Below are positions 11,076-24,152 of a stretch of DNA of 64,000 bases, one piece after another. A program made the position numbers and the translations under genes. The number at the start of each line of letters is the position of its first letter. Positions within the stretch are counted from its first letter, which is position 1. The stretch covers positions 248,001-312,000 of the forward strand of contig JAWNGF010000011.1 in NCBI GenBank assembly GCA_037039685.1, in the 5' to 3' direction. The DNA is from Ceratobasidium sp. AG-K (Eukaryota > Basidiomycota > Agaricomycetes > Cantharellales > Ceratobasidiaceae). The notes below the pieces were generated by a model. That model ran no database searches and was not told the origin of the DNA. It saw only the letters and a program-made list of their open reading frames with translations.

Positions 11076-13666
11076 ATTCGGTTCGGAGCCAAATCATGGG
11101 GTTTGAGAGTTTGGACCCAAAACGTGACCGGTTCGCGATGTATATGTTCCCGTTTTGGGCTTGTGATGTAATGTGGATGATGTCTAGTATCTTTTGTTTA
11201 TCTTCGATGTTTGTTTTATACTAGAGTTAATGGTAGATTATCGTGATATGGGGCAGACTGTACGTGCGAGGGCGGAGGTAAAATGCCGTGATTAGTGTAG
11301 TCTGGCCCAAGTCGCGAAATGCCGATGCATCAGCAAGGCTGCTACTCGCGTTTGTACTAGTGGCCGATCTGGTAGCTGGCGTTGCTGGGAAGGGCACTGG
11401 GGAATCAAAGTTCCGATGGTCGTGGGCCGCCTCAACGTGGCAAATCACGCGGAGATTCGGTCTAATGGTGCCCACTGCGGAGCGCAAAGCAGTACTGAAA
11501 CCAGGTTGGTCTCTTTTCCTTTCAACAAGGACAATGCTAACCAAATCGACTACGTTTTCCACTCACGTTTTCCAGTCACCCTTCGTTGTATTCCGATGGC
11601 CTAAAAAGGCGCAGAAAAGTCTCCAGGCTAGCATGGAAATGGCTTTTCGACCCTTGACTCTCAACGGGGCTCCTCTTCCCTATGCCACGATGGATCACAA
11701 ACGACATGGATGAGTAGCCAAGGGTCGCAAGGAAGATACGCAAAAATCACCAACGCTTTGCATTTTTGTTTCGGTTTATCTCTAGGGTATGAGCAACTGC
11801 GTGCAATAGTGTTAGTGGCATGCCCACATCGTCCACTCCTCGTTCCGAGGTTTGCACGTCAGTGCCTATCCTGCCTACGTACCGAGATCCACTGCTGGTA
11901 TTCGATTTTTGATGGGCTATCACTCGTAAGCCCACTTGTGACCGAGGCATAGCGTATATGCGTTGGCTTTATTTTGGCGCTAGCCAAGGGTTCGTATGGC
12001 CACTGCTTGAGCGCAATAATTATCTCTGTCAGACAGACAAAAGGTCTTCAAACTAGGCAGTCGTTCAATGAGCTTGAGAATCTAGAGGGGCAAGCTTCAC
12101 CTAGAATAGAGTCTCCTCCAAGTGATGTCGAGTTTGATCGCTACCGGTTGCGGTGCGGATTCCGGCCGGCTCGTCCAATAATCCGATAAACAGCCGCTTT
12201 GAGTAATATAATGCCGTTCACTCGACGTTTTCACATTAGCGCCTGAGTTAGCACGCTTGGACGTACCGGCGATGTTCGTCTAAACGCCAATCACACCAGA
12301 GCCTTTAGCATTTGCGACGACTGCGGCCGAATCACCGAGTGGCTATTATCGAAGCTGGAGGACGTGCATAATTCTATGACTGGTCACTAGCCTGAAGGAG
12401 GTTGTTCTCTGTAGATTTACCATTATGCGGGCCAAGGGCGCCACGGTTTGTGGGCGGCTATCAGCGCCAACTTTAGATCTCATCTTTATCATACGAAGCA
12501 GCGTGTTTACTCAAGGACCTTCTGAATAGCATGATGAATTTTTGATTGCGTTTAGGTGAGGTGTAGTGCCTCGTAATCAAGTTACATGTCTGCTGACAAT
12601 GTTCTGGAAGCATCCCGTAGACATTCAGAACAGGTTATGACTTATCAAGAGCATACAGAAACCAGGATGGTAGTAATGGTCGATGTACGAACCTGGGTTA
12701 TGTGCCAACATATGATTGGCAGATATGCCATGAGTTATACCGACATAAGTGTGCGCGTGCGCAAGGTTGAATAAAACGACAACAACGGCCTTGAACGTAA
12801 AGTGACCTAGGGTGTGCCACCGACCAAAGATCAACCTACTAAAGCACGAGCTACGCTCCCAAAATACAGATTACGGGTAAGGCTGGTGAGGACAGGCCGC
12901 ATGAATACCACTTGACAAAGCTGTGGATGCTCGCCCAGAGAGCGCTGCTCTTGCTAAATACGCGGTCACTTATTCATGTTACTGGGTTTCAGTGGGAGGT
13001 AATTTTGTCGCAATTAGCCCGCAAGGAAATGCACGGATGTTGTAGAAATCCAACTTAAATGTTACGTTTTCCACCCGGCTCCTTAAATTAAACGTTTCGC
13101 TTCGAGTAAAACCAGTAGGATAGTATGCACTGAGATAAGTCTCGGCGATGGGGGCACGGCATTTTGCTTAGTTTCGGTTTACGGTCCCTGCCATCTGAAT
13201 TGAATGAAATACGGGGGGATTGCTCAGTAGACTGTGCTTGGATCTAAGACTGGGTTCTGAAGGGTCGAGTGGTATTCACTGAAGCGTAAGTGGGCGATAA
13301 GTTCCCAAGGAATATACTAGATCAGCTGTTGTGTCGAGGGGGAAACTAAAATGGAAATTAAACAGAACCAAGGATGCATAAAATACTGTATGGGTTCTGG
13401 GGAGGGGGGAGCAAATTTGGAGCAAGGTGAGATGGTTTCTCGTGATTCGGCGTTCCATAACATTCAACACGCATAGTAGCTGTATCATATTACTGTAAAA
13501 TATCTTATATAGAATAACGACAGACAGCTCGTTGTTAGAGTACAGTACAGGAGTTTTAATGATATCTTTCGGCTAGGTAAAACGTGTGCCAAAAACATAG
13601 AGTTTCATTGTCCGAAAGTGAACCTGGGTCCAGTTTCCATGATAGTGTTATTTGAACGGTTGTGAA
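11076..13666. other. No confident gene
   Basis: Overlapping frames on both strands at 11227-11713 and a few shorter ones lack recognisable motifs. The first 150 bases are the ERG3 3' flank. Nothing repetitive or structured stands out in the rest. Confidence 0.45.
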
Positions 13667-14904
13667 TCATGGGTCAAACCTTTGTGAAAAATCGTATGAA
13701 TCCACCCCCAGGTGTCCCGGCGTTAGCCACCCCATCCATTCTATCCTGTCCAGCGAAGGAGCGTATCCTTGCAGTATTCCGTTCGCGGACATCTCGGCTA
13801 TTCTACTTATCTCGGCGGTCATGTCAACACACAGTTGGCAATCAAATGACGCTCCGGGGTTAGAGTCTTGCTGGTGCAGGATCGCAATGAGTTGATCTGC
13901 GGTTGCGGGCTCTATGTTCTCCGGTTCAACGAACGGGCCCAGTCCGGAGGGTGGAATGATTGCCCGCCAGTCAATGGATCCCGGCGCAACTCGACCGCCC
14001 CGATGATATAGCCGGTGTGCAAGAACGATGCCGGAAGGCGTGAGATAGAGCCCCATTCTAAGCGAGCGAAGATTGTTCAGTGGCAATAATTCACCGCCAA
14101 GCGAGTGCTAAGTATGTTTTGCGTTAAATGTCACACTCGAGTATTATGTGAGTTACAACGCCTACCGCATATGATTCCGTACCAGTCGCGGAGATATATG
14201 CATTATGATCATGCGGGAACGCACGCCAGAAATCGCATGCTGGCATCCGGTTGAACATTGTGCATCTTCCAAGCCGCAGTTCTTCTATCCTTGGGCAATG
14301 GTTCCTCACAGTCGCGATAACCTTTATGTCAGGTCCGTGCGCATTGACCACTTCCAGTCGCCTGAGCGAAGGAGGGAGCGCAACAATTACATCTTGGTAC
14401 GCGAATCTACCGTCTCTGCCGAGTGATACATCACTGTGGGCGTCGATCCTTGCTGCATATAGGTTCGGAAGCTGCGCCAAGGCACGTTGATTTGCGGCGC
14501 CACTGAGCGTGCCGTCCAAACACTGAATCTCTCTGTGCGACGAAACGTAAACAATCCATAGGATTAGCCATTATTTCGAAGCCGCAACATACACAAGATG
14601 AGAAATGACTATACCTAACAAATGGGGAACGGGGGAGGATGACTGCCCAGTCATCGGTGTTTATGACTGTAATTACTCGTAGCCACCGTACAAAGCCGAT
14701 GTTGTGGAGGTGCGCGCTGGCATTCATAAAACCCTCAACTTCGATCCATGAGGGCTTTGAGTGGATTACGGGCGCGCTGCCGGTATAATTAATGAGCGGT
14801 GGCCTGAGTTCAAACAGGTGGTCGCTGATGCGCTCAATTAGCTCAACAGGCAGCAAGACACGGCACTGGCTGTTCTTTTGTGGAATTCGAGTCGAGAATG
14901 GCAT
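13667..14904 (-). CDS. F-box-like protein, paralog C (3 exons, about 365 aa)
   Basis: Minus-strand exons are 14904-14615, 14532-14166 and 14107-13667; phases match (290+367+441 nt). The F-box-like motif is LLPVELIERISDHLFEL near residue 17, followed by HLHNIGFVRWLRVITV. Exon 2 has the family core RRLEVVNAHGPDIKVI, LRLGRCTMFNRMPACDFW and AFPHDHNAYIS. Exon 3 opens with HSLGGELLPLNNL, then SLRMGLYLTPSGIVLAHRLYH, and closes with IEWMGWLTPGHLGV. Exon 3 also has a Cys pair (FDCQLCVDM) shared with paralogs D and E. I used the ATG at 14904; an in-frame TGA just upstream (about 14920) separates it from a conserved Ala/Cys-rich segment that paralog D keeps in frame. Confidence 0.7.
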
Positions 14905-14919
14905 CGAGTAGGTGCTAGG

Positions 14920-15300
14920 TCATGATCCGTATACATTAAGTGGCACCGAAATATAGCGTACGAAAACTTGCCTTCCGCGTCTCACACAACAACACCCACA
15001 TGAGAAGAGCGCCCGGTGGCACCGTAGTGTGATCGCAGCGACGCCTAGTGTGGTGATGGTGGCGTAGAAGGCGATGGTGGCGGCACAAAGGCTGCTCCCC
15101 ATCGCAGCCAGCGGCAAGAATGCCACTAGGATAACATCTAAACCGAAGCATCCATTATCTGAGAAAATATGAGTCAACATATCCATATGGTAGGTGGTCC
15201 TTGGGAACTGACGCACGTGCGTATCCCAATTGCCTAAACGCAAGTAGAAGACCCGGGGCTCATTGGTGATGAGCGTATCATGTGATTTACTTGAGCGCAC
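14920..15300 (-). pseudogene. Conserved 5' segment of paralog C, cut off by an in-frame stop
   Basis: The frame encodes a hydrophobic Ala/Leu-rich stretch (LPLAAMGSSLCAATIAF) followed by a Cys cluster (FSCGCCCVRRGR). The same segment lies upstream of paralogs D and E. In D it is in one continuous frame with the F-box exon. Here a TGA near 14920 interrupts the frame before the F-box exon's ATG, unless it is removed with an intron: GCAAGT follows RRGR at the position where D and E have GTACG donors. It may be a 5' exon, an upstream reading frame or a relic. Confidence 0.35.
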
Positions 15301-17586
15301 CTACGTCGTTTACACTGCTGTTGCGCCCCACACGATCTAGCAACTACCCGGATTACCTCGGGCCGCGTCCTGCTCTATTTCGTGATATTTCGATGATTGG
15401 ACCCATCAACCACATGAAAAAGAGCACTGAAACAGATGTGGCATTGATGCCTATTGTGTGCATCCTGATTCGTGATCATGGATATTTCTACAGGAACAAG
15501 GTGCTCCGAGGGGGGACGATCAGTGGAAGAGATAGGCCCGAGACACGCGTAGAAGATAGGCTCAGCGGGTGGACGACAACAATGGCAATCCGAGAGAGCC
15601 CATAGTACGACGGGGATGCTTCCTATAGTAGCCACCAAGGACTCATAGGAACTAGAATGGAAGAGCCAGTCGATGTCCGGTTTGATTGTGATCGCATCAA
15701 GTCTGGGCGTTTGCACGCGATGGCCAAGTTGGTGAAAGTTATAGTTGCACAAAGAGCGTCCGGTCGAGGTTTGGAAGAACAAAAGTCGCAAGGCAGGCAA
15801 AACTTTGTCACAAGCTTTATCTTTCAGGCTCGTGAAGTCTCACGAATATGTGTGGTCGTTGATGCCAGCTAGCTTCACAAAAGCCAATTAATAGGCGCCA
15901 TCAACAAACGCCACGCGCCAGTATCAGTTTAAATTACGTTGCTAGTCATGGGGATCGGCAACGGTCATTCGTTTGTATCTTGCTTATGTAATCAGTTTTG
16001 ATCCAAAATGTGGTACATGGTTGAATCGAGCACTAGTGGCCAGAAACTGCATTCATAAAGTAGCTAAGAGTCACGCGACACCACTTGAAACATATAAGCG
16101 GTGATAAAACTCAAAACAGCTGGCAAATTACATTAAAAATTGAACCCCAAATGCGTATACAGAAGCGCATGTTGGATCCTCGTAACATTTCGCGTTCTTT
16201 TGCTCGGATCATAGCGCATAGATGCTGAAAGGGTTGTTTCAGTATTTCAATACTAAGTAATCTAAAGCTCAATCAAACCACACAGACACAACCCAGATTA
16301 TCTCTTTAGTTCTACCACTTGTAATCGCACCGCTTGGGCGCGCTCAGGCCAGATGTGTCTTCCGGAGGGAAGCCGTAGTATTTAGATCTCTTTGCTGTTA
16401 TAATTCGGCAGTTCGGATACGTTACTTTCGAGGGGAGTTGACAAGGTCCCACTCGGTCATGAAATCTAACAATTCGCTTCCGTGATGCCGTGTGTCTTTT
16501 TCGCCCGGCATCATCAGTGTTGGTGCCGCTCGTTCTGTTGTTGTATCTCACTGGTGCTTTTTCATTCGATACTTGTATTTGCACGCTGTACATCCTGGCA
16601 ACAAATCCCTCCTATCTTTGGCGCCTCTCGCTGTCTGTCGGCGCATCGACCAGATCTGCAGGCTCGTCTTTGGGGTGCAAGGATCCATACATTCAGTTAC
16701 GGTTATATATGTGAACGTTACTCCAAAATTATCGCCTAGTGCTCAGGTTCGGGACCTGAGTTGTAAGGTTAGTAAGAGAGCATCGAGGAGTCCGGGAGGT
16801 GGTAAAAGTGGGTATATGCACCTGTCAGATATATACTATTTGCCGCCATGCCATCAGAAATACTAGTATACTAAATTTAGTACATACGTAAGACTATCAA
16901 GCTCTTTAGCAATGATCTCGAAGGTAAAGTGAAACAAAATGTATGGACGATCTAAGGCCGAGCTGCTAAAACCCGAGCAGTTCTCTGGGAACTGAATGGG
17001 AGCACCCCTCATGATAACCCAACATCTTCAATCGACAAATGTTTCGGTGATGAATCGGGGAGCGCAGAGTGGGGTTTCCAGAGTAAAACTGACTAACGCA
17101 CCGAGTGAAAACAGCACACAAAGCATGCGTCCGAGTTGGGCGTGCTCAGTTAAGCTACGATGCTACTTTAAGGTACGAACCACTATTCCCATAGTTGGAT
17201 TTCCGCAGCAAGAGGTTGTTGCTTGCCGGAATGGCCCTAAGAAAGGCGCAATACATCTATGAGGTTACACTTTGCTTCTGTGCATTTTCTCTCTGGTTCC
17301 TTGAATCCATGTTTTCTCGGTATAGTGAACGTTCAATGGTAAAGACGCTGTGTGATTCCATGTTGATCAGGCGTTGTAGCTATGCCGCCTCGAACAGGGT
17401 GCCCAGAAGGAATGAGGAGGGGAGGATATCATAATCGCCATGATACCAGAAATTTCTGTCGCCCTTCAACCACGACAGCACTCGTATCTTTTAGGTAGTG
17501 TATTAGCGGCAATGAAAGCCAAGAGTATATGACAATACGTATTCCATCCCAAAGCGACATCCCAATATACTAGATTTACGTATGAA
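15301..17586. other. No gene recognised
   Basis: Frames at 15375-15800 (-) and 16490-16866 (+) have no known motif and overlap frames on the other strand. There is no repeat or RNA gene signal that I can support. Confidence 0.45.
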
Positions 17587-19117
17587 TCATGTAGAGAGCT
17601 TGAATGAATGCACTCCCAAGTGCCCGGGCGTTAGCCACCCCATCCACTCCACCGTGTCCAATGAGGGAATATATCCGTGCAGTATTTCATTTGCGGTCAT
17701 CTCGGCTATTCTACTTATCTCGGCGGTCATGTCAACACACAGTTGACAATTGAATGCCTCTCCTGGCTTCGAGTCTTGTTGGTGTAGGGTTGAGATGAGT
17801 TGTTCTGTGGTTGCGGGCTCCATGTTTTCTGGTTCGGTGAACGGGTTCACTAGGAGTTCGGAGAGTGGAATGGCTGTTTGCCAGTCGATTAATTCTGGAG
17901 CGACTCGGCCGTACCGGTGGTATAGGCGATGTGCGAGAACAATACTAGAAGGTGCCAGATAGAGTCCCATCCGAAGCGAGCGGAGGTTCTTCAACGGGGA
18001 TAGCTCGCCGCCGAGTGAGTGCTAACAGGTTCCATGTTAAGCGTTAAGCACAAGGCGTTTGAAGACGCCGAATAGTTACCGCATAAGATTCCGTGCCCTG
18101 AACAGCGATATATGCGTCGTGGTCATGCGGAAATGCAGACCAGAAGTCGCACGCCGGCATCCGGTTGAACATTGTACATCTTCCGAGCCTTAGCTCTTCT
18201 ATCCCTGGGCAATACTTCTTCACGGTCATGATGGTTTTGATATCCGGTCCATGAGCGTTGATGACTTCTAGCCGCTTCAATGAGGGGGGAAGCGCCAAGA
18301 TCACATCTTGGTACGTAAATATGTTGTCTTCGTTATATAACACGTCGCTGTGGGCGTTGATCCATGCTGCATAAAGATTCGGAAGCTGTGTTAGGACGTG
18401 TTGATGTGCAGTGCCACTCAAAGCTCGGTCTAAACACCGGATTTCTCTACATAAGGGGATGTAAACATCACGGAGTCAGCCACCAGTCTGAAATTGCGAT
18501 ACGCAAAGCGAGGAGTCACTATGATGACTGTACCTAACAAACTGGGAGTATTGTAGAATGACTCCCCAGTCATCGGTCTTCATGACCGTGATTACGCGTA
18601 GCCACCGCGCAAACCCGATCTTATGAAGACCTATATTGGCGGCCATAAAGCCCGCAACCTCAGCCCATGATGGCTTTGAATGGATTATCGGTGGGTTGCC
18701 TGTATAATCGGGAGCTGGCGGCTTGAGTTCAAATAGGTGGTCGGCGATGCGTTCAATTAGTTCAATTGGAAGAGAGAGATGGAGTGGCTCGTCTGCTTCA
18801 GAAATATGGGCCGGGATTGCCGTCGAGGGAGTGCTGATTCTGGCCTTGTATTCGTTAACTAACACGGGGTTATGGGGCGCAGGAGCGTACCTTCCAGACC
18901 GCATGCAACATCGTCCACAAAAGGAGAAGAGGACACAGCGTCGGTGCCAGAGTAGAGCTATTGTTGCAGCGCAAAGGGCGGTAATTGCAACAAAAAACGC
19001 AATTGTGGCGGCACAAAGGCTGCTCCCCGTCGCAGAAAGCGACAAGCAGAAGGTCACCAAGATGGGGCAAACATCGAAGCCGACGCGCTCATTACCTGAA
19101 GAAGTGCAAGCCACCAT
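17587..19117 (-). CDS. F-box-like protein, paralog D (up to 461 aa with N-terminal extension)
   Basis: Minus-strand exons are 19117-18534, 18446-18080 (367 nt) and 18021-17587; phases match. The F-box-like motif is LPIELIERIADHLFELKP, followed by KPSWAEVAGFM and GLHKIGFARWLRVITV. Exon 2 carries KRLEVINAHGPDIKTI and LRLGRCTMFNRMPACDFW. Exon 3 carries HSLGGELSPLKNL and VEWMGWLTPGHLGV. Unlike paralogs A and F, a continuous frame extends about 115 residues upstream of the F-box and contains a membrane-like stretch (SLCAATIAFFVAITALCAAT) and a Cys-rich knot (CGRCCMRSGR). The first ATG of that frame is at 19117. Whether the extension is translated or spliced out (a GTACGC donor follows MRSGR) is open. 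The gene is divergent from MDR copy A. Confidence 0.65.
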
Positions 19118-20111
19118 ACTACGATGGTGGTCTGAGTGAGTCGGTGCGGTAAGCGGCCCAACGCGCAAGCCCAGGGAGACCCCTTGATTAAGGATAAGCC
19201 GAAGTGGAGGTGGCTGACCCGAATACGTTTGGCCAAGTTGACGCGAAAAGCTAGTGTGACTGACTCATCGCAGTCTTTGTAGTTTGACGGCCGCTGCACT
19301 ACTAGGTTGCGCCTCCTGATGATCCGCGTGGCGTGTCAATTGTACGAAGTATATGCTTCGAATTGATTCATATTGTATCCTGAATTATCTGAATAGCTGT
19401 GGGTCATCGAGCGCGTGCATGGGGATCAAGGGGCTGGCGTTGGACCATGTTCATTGTGTAAACGCCCCTCTCTTGGTCAACGGGGTTTCTAATTTCTGCG
19501 GAAGGGAGAAGCTCCGAGAGGAGCTGATTGATCAAATATGTAGGCGGAAAGAAGGTCGAAGAGGTGGTCACCGTACCGGTATGCTTCAACAATGGGAGCT
19601 CGGGAGGAATATCAAGAGCGAGTCCAGAGCGGCGCGACAGTGGAGTTTCAACAGTAATAATCGAGAGCGCATGTGAACAAAAGCTAAGGGACGTGGGCTT
19701 ATATTCGATTCGATAGTTATTATATCAGTTATCAGAGTCTGTACGTCACGTCCTAACTGATGGATGTTACGGTTATCTGAAGAGAAACTCCTGAACCAAG
19801 TATGACGGATTGGTCTGGTCGAAATTGGAAGTGGTCAAGTTTCACCACAACATGAGCACGATGCTTAGCAATAACAGACATATGAGGTCATGGGAATGTG
19901 CTGCCTGTGGTCGTTGATACCAGGGAGCTATCACACAAATGTGTAGACGGACATGCAGAGACACTGAATCACGTGACCGGCGGTTTGATTTCTGATCATG
20001 ACGACACTGGCGATCGCGAAGTTACAGAGTCTGGTGGAGATGCGTAGACTTAGCGATATCCCACACCGTAGGCTCTCTACCGCCTGAAACACCGCAAGTA
20101 ACTAGTTCATC
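19118..20111. other. Intergenic between F-box paralog D and MDR copy A
   Basis: A minus-strand frame covering about 19404-19725 is open but lacks a good start and any recognised motif. The last 150 bases resemble the region upstream of the dead MDR copy near 24,000-24,150, so the promoter region was duplicated together with the gene. Confidence 0.4.
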
Positions 20112-21445
20112 ATGCCTGAGCTAACTGGGACATACACGGCCTACGCCTACACCACGACAACCAACACGCTCGCGAACATCACCCATACCGAGGTCATCCA
20201 TCACCCACCCAAACAGGACGAGATTGTCGTCCGGGTCTGTGCTACTTCCCTAAATCCAGTTGATGTTCAGCTCGCCGGTGTAACAGGAGTCAACAAGACG
20301 ATCCTTAACTGGTTCGGTGGACGCGGCGACCGTAAGGGTGAGGATGTGGAACTGGCTACTAAGGTCCCAGGCGCGGATGTTTCTGGGATTGTGGCTGCAG
20401 TGGGAGAAGGAGTTACTACGTGGAAAGTGGGAGACGAAGTGTTTGGGGTTTGGCTTTCTCCGGTACGTTGTTACCTCGTCAATCTCACCAAAGGGTAGTT
20501 GATAAATCTTTGAATATAGAGCGGCAACGGCACAAATCAAGAATACATTACGCTACCCGCCAACGCTCCTCTCGTCCCCAAACCTACCACCTTGAGTCAC
20601 CTCGAGGCGGCCAGCCTTCCACTCGTGTTTCTGACATCCTATACAAGCCTGGTGATGCGCGGAGGACTGGATCGAGACTCAGAAGTGAACGCGAGACGAG
20701 TAAGCAGGGTCATAGTCTTTGCGTTTCCGATCACGGTACTCAATTGTATATTCTGGGGACGATCCAGGGAGCTAAAGTGCTGATTATTGGCGCCAGCGGA
20801 GGGACGGGTATCGTTGGTGTTCAGACGGCGAAATCGCTCGGCGCTAAAGTGATTGCAGTATGCAGCGGCAAAAATACTGAGTTTGTGAAGAACTATGGTG
20901 CTGATGAGGTAACACAAGTGCACTTTTGGATATTCTAGGATGTACTTACACCCGCTTAGGTCATTGATTACACGACCCAGGATGTTCCATCCACCGCGCT
21001 CTCACTCGGACCTTACAAAGTCATCTACGACTGCGTCGGCGGTACCCAGCTCATCCCCCATCTCTCTGCTCTTCTTGCACCGACACCCAGTCCCAGCGAG
21101 CCGCATCATCCACCCTCGGAACCCGGTACATATCTCACCATTGTCGGTGATAAGACCTCGCGAACGCTTATGGGCGGAAACATCACGTACTTCACCTCGC
21201 CGTCGATGCTATTCCGCTCTATCAAGGGGCATATTGGTGTCGGACCGAAGTACTACTGTGTGAACCTGACGACAGGTGAAGAGGAGATGCGAGCTCTGGC
21301 CGAGTGGAGCAAGGATGGGCGAGTGAAGCCCGTGATCGACGGTGAGCCGTGGGGGTGGAGTAAGCTTGGAGAGGCGTATGGTCGACTGGAGGGCGGACGG
21401 GCGAGGGGAAAGGTGGTTGTGGATTGGACGAAAGAGCAGAACTGA
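20112..21445 (+). CDS. Quinone-oxidoreductase-like MDR protein, copy A (4 exons, 385 aa)
   Basis: Exons are 20112-20462, 20520-20699, 20768-20908 and 20960-21445, all in phase (351+180+141+486 nt). The N-terminal GroES-like domain includes VRVCATSLNPVDVQLAGVTG and VPGADVSGIVAAVGEGV, with KVGDEVFGVW. LPLVFLTSYTSLV leads into the NAD(P)-binding Rossmann motif VLIIGASGGTGIVGVQTAKS, and YKVIYDCVGG follows. No catalytic-zinc ligands typical of alcohol dehydrogenases are visible, which fits the zinc-independent quinone oxidoreductase / RTN4IP1-like branch (NADPH-dependent reduction of quinones or enones, by family knowledge). The substrate is unknown. This is the only MDR copy of the three that reads intact throughout. 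It diverges from F-box paralog D. Confidence 0.85.
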
Positions 21446-21923
21446 AGGGGAGCGCTTATAGTCCCCAATAGCGATTTGGCGGAAGGCTTTTACACGCCCT
21501 GTGAACAGTACGTAGGCGAACCTTAAGGATATGGCTGATACACATGTACAAAATATCAACCGCGAAGCCCTTGGCACTTGCAACCAGAATCCTTGTTTTA
21601 TGGACGTAAGGAGATAACCGGGAGTGCTTGTATTACCTAGCGGGCGTCCTTTACTGTAACACAATTCTCGTTCGACAAACCCACGTGATAGACACGTTCC
21701 GAGGTGTCCTTGCCGGGCTCCCTCCTTCACTCATGCGACGAGAAGTGGTTGACACATATCAGCCGTATAATGGTAGACACGATAGCTAAATGTTCAACGC
21801 ACGCGCATACATTTATCTAGTGATAGGCGTTTGACTCTTGTGAGTATTCGTATATCAGTCAGCTTCGCAAGAGAGTTCCCTTATATTTTGTAGCAACTTA
21901 TTCGGCCACATGTTTGATATCAA

Positions 21924-23453
21924 TCATGCAAACAGTGTATACGAATGCACTCCCAAGTGCCCAGGCGTTAGCCATGCCATCCATTCTATCCTATTCAGTG
22001 AAGGGACATATCCCCGCAGTATTCCATTCGCAGCCATCTCGGTTACCCTATTGACCTCGGTCATCATGTCAGCGCACAATTGACAATCGAATAGTGTTCC
22101 GGGCTCTGAGTCTTGCTGATGCAGAATTGAGACGAGCTGGTCTGTGGTTGCAAGTTCTATGTTCTCAGGCTCAATCAATGCGTCTACTAGGAGCTCTGAG
22201 AGTGGAATTGCAGTCTGCCAATCAATAACTGCCGGTGCAACTTTACCATACCGATGGTACAGGCGGTGTGCGAGGACAATATCAGAAGGTACGAGGTAAA
22301 GTCCCATCCGCAGCGAGCGAAGGTTCTTCAATGAAGATAGTTCGCCTCCGAGTGAATGCTGGAATATTTTACGTTAGATAATAAACTCAAGGTACCGATG
22401 TGAGATCCGGGACCGACCGCGTAAGACGTTGTACCCTCAGCCGAGATGTATGCGTCGTGATCGTGCGGAAATGTACACCAGAAGTTGCACCCTGGTATTC
22501 GATTGAACGTCGTGCACCTTCCAAGCCTCAGCTCTTCTATTCCTGGACAGAACTTCTTCACGGTGGAGATGACGTTGATGTCCGGTCCGTGTGCGTTGGT
22601 CACCTCGAGTCGTCGAAGTGAAGGAGGGAGCGCGGCAAATACGTCTTGGTACGTAAATCTGCCGTCATTTCCTTGCCATACATCGCCGTGAGCGTCAATC
22701 CTTGCTGCATATAGATTCAGAAGCTGCGCCAAAACGTGTTGACTTGCAGCGCCACTAAGTGCGCAGTCTAAGCATTGAATCTCCCTATTTAACAAAACAC
22801 AAGCAATCCGTAGGATCAGCCACTAGCAAGCAATCATTATAGACAAGATGAGAAGAAGTTAGGACTATACCTAACAAACTGGGAGTATTGCAGGATGACC
22901 GCCCAGTCATCGGGGTTTACGACCGTGATAGCACGCAGCCATCGTACAAAGCCGATATTATGGAGGTGTATACTTGAACTCATAAAGCCTTCAACAGCGG
23001 CCCAAGGCTGTTTTGAATAAACTATCGGCGCAGTGCCAGCAAGATCGGGGATCGGTGTTTCAAGCTGGAACAGGTAGTCGGCAATGCGTTCGATCAATTC
23101 GACAGGTAGGGAACCACCCCGTGCTGTGCTTGTTGGGAAAGATTGTGCTGGGAAAGACGCGGCGTTGTTGCGAATGCTGGACCCAAATCTTTATCAGCCA
23201 GTGTGGAGGTGTAAAGCATGGAAACGTACCTTCCATGCCGCACCCGACGTCTTCTGCAACAAAGGGGTAGCGTGTGGTACCAGTAACATCGCAGAGTGGT
23301 CGTGGCAATGCATAGAATGATGAAAGCAGCATGAAGGGCAATTGTGGCGGCAGGGAGGCCGCTGCCTGTCACCGCCAACGGGAAGGAGAAGACTGCTGAG
23401 AGAGAGTAAACGTTCAAACCAACGCGTCCGTTACCTACAGTCACCCCGATCAT
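21924..23453 (-). CDS. F-box-like protein, paralog E (start uncertain)
   Basis: Exon 3 is 22358-21924, exon 2 is 22784-22418 (367 nt), and the F-box exon ends at 22871. The F-box motif is LPVELIERIADYLFQLETP, then HLHNIGFVRWLRAITV. Exon 2 has RRLEVTNAHGPDINVI and LRLGRCTTFNRIPGCNFW. Exon 3 has HSLGGELSSLKNL and IEWMAWLTPGHLGV. The upstream Ala/Cys-rich segment (PLAVTGSGLPAATIAL, then CCRRRRVRHGR) begins at an ATG at 23453 but is one base out of frame with the F-box. Phase is restored only if an intron starting GTACGT after RHGR is removed, and I could not fix the acceptor. The start is therefore either 23453 with an intron, or undefined. Confidence 0.6.
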
Positions 23454-24152
23454 CGTGGTTGGGATGCGGTTTTGAGAGCAACCACCTACGCGTCCTGGCG
23501 GTCACGAGGGAGACTCGTTGACTGGGATAGGCAAGCGAACTCAACCGAGGAAGTGCATAATGCGATCAACTCCAGAAGTGGCGCGGAACCACTGACTCAC
23601 TCGCCGCGTATAGCTTGGGCACGCACCTAACCTCTGACACTTGGTGCGCAAATTGCGCCATCCTCCAATGGGAAAGGTGCGCTCCAAGGAAGTTTGATCC
23701 CCATAATAAACTAGCCCTGGACACCCATAGAAGGCAGTCGCGAGATCCTGGGTCGAGTCAAAGGTTGACGATGGGAATACCGTCGTGGGATGGAAATCGA
23801 GCTCGCACAATGAAAGCAGGACCATAGGAGCCAAGCGTGGCTCCAGTCGGAGCTGAAAGAAGGAGCAACTTCCATCGATTTGGTCCCGGAAGCACACTCC
23901 CAAACGTACGAAGCCGATGTACAGTCCTTGGGCTGTCGACGTAGGTGGCTATCTAGGATGCTAATTCGGAGCCGCGACGATGTCACATGATAATATGCTT
24001 GTTTGCGTAATCAGCCTGCGTCACACCTGCTTTCTGACCAAGAGTCCTGAGTCCTGACGACAACCGAAAAACTCGATGGGGATGCATAGACTTAATAATA
24101 ACCCACGCCGTAACTCTCTGCCACTTCCGATATCACAAGTAACTAGTCCATC
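23454..24152. other. Intergenic between F-box paralog E and the MDR pseudogene
   Basis: No gene is recognised. The final 150 bases are related to the 5' flank of MDR copy A (shared blocks around GATGC-TAGACTTA and CCCAC-CCGTA), consistent with module duplication. Confidence 0.45.

Noticed and set aside
11227..11713. Overlapping frames of 111 (-) and 141 (+) codons downstream of ERG3
   Set aside because: They are opposite-strand shadows of each other without motifs or paralogs; coding cannot be supported.
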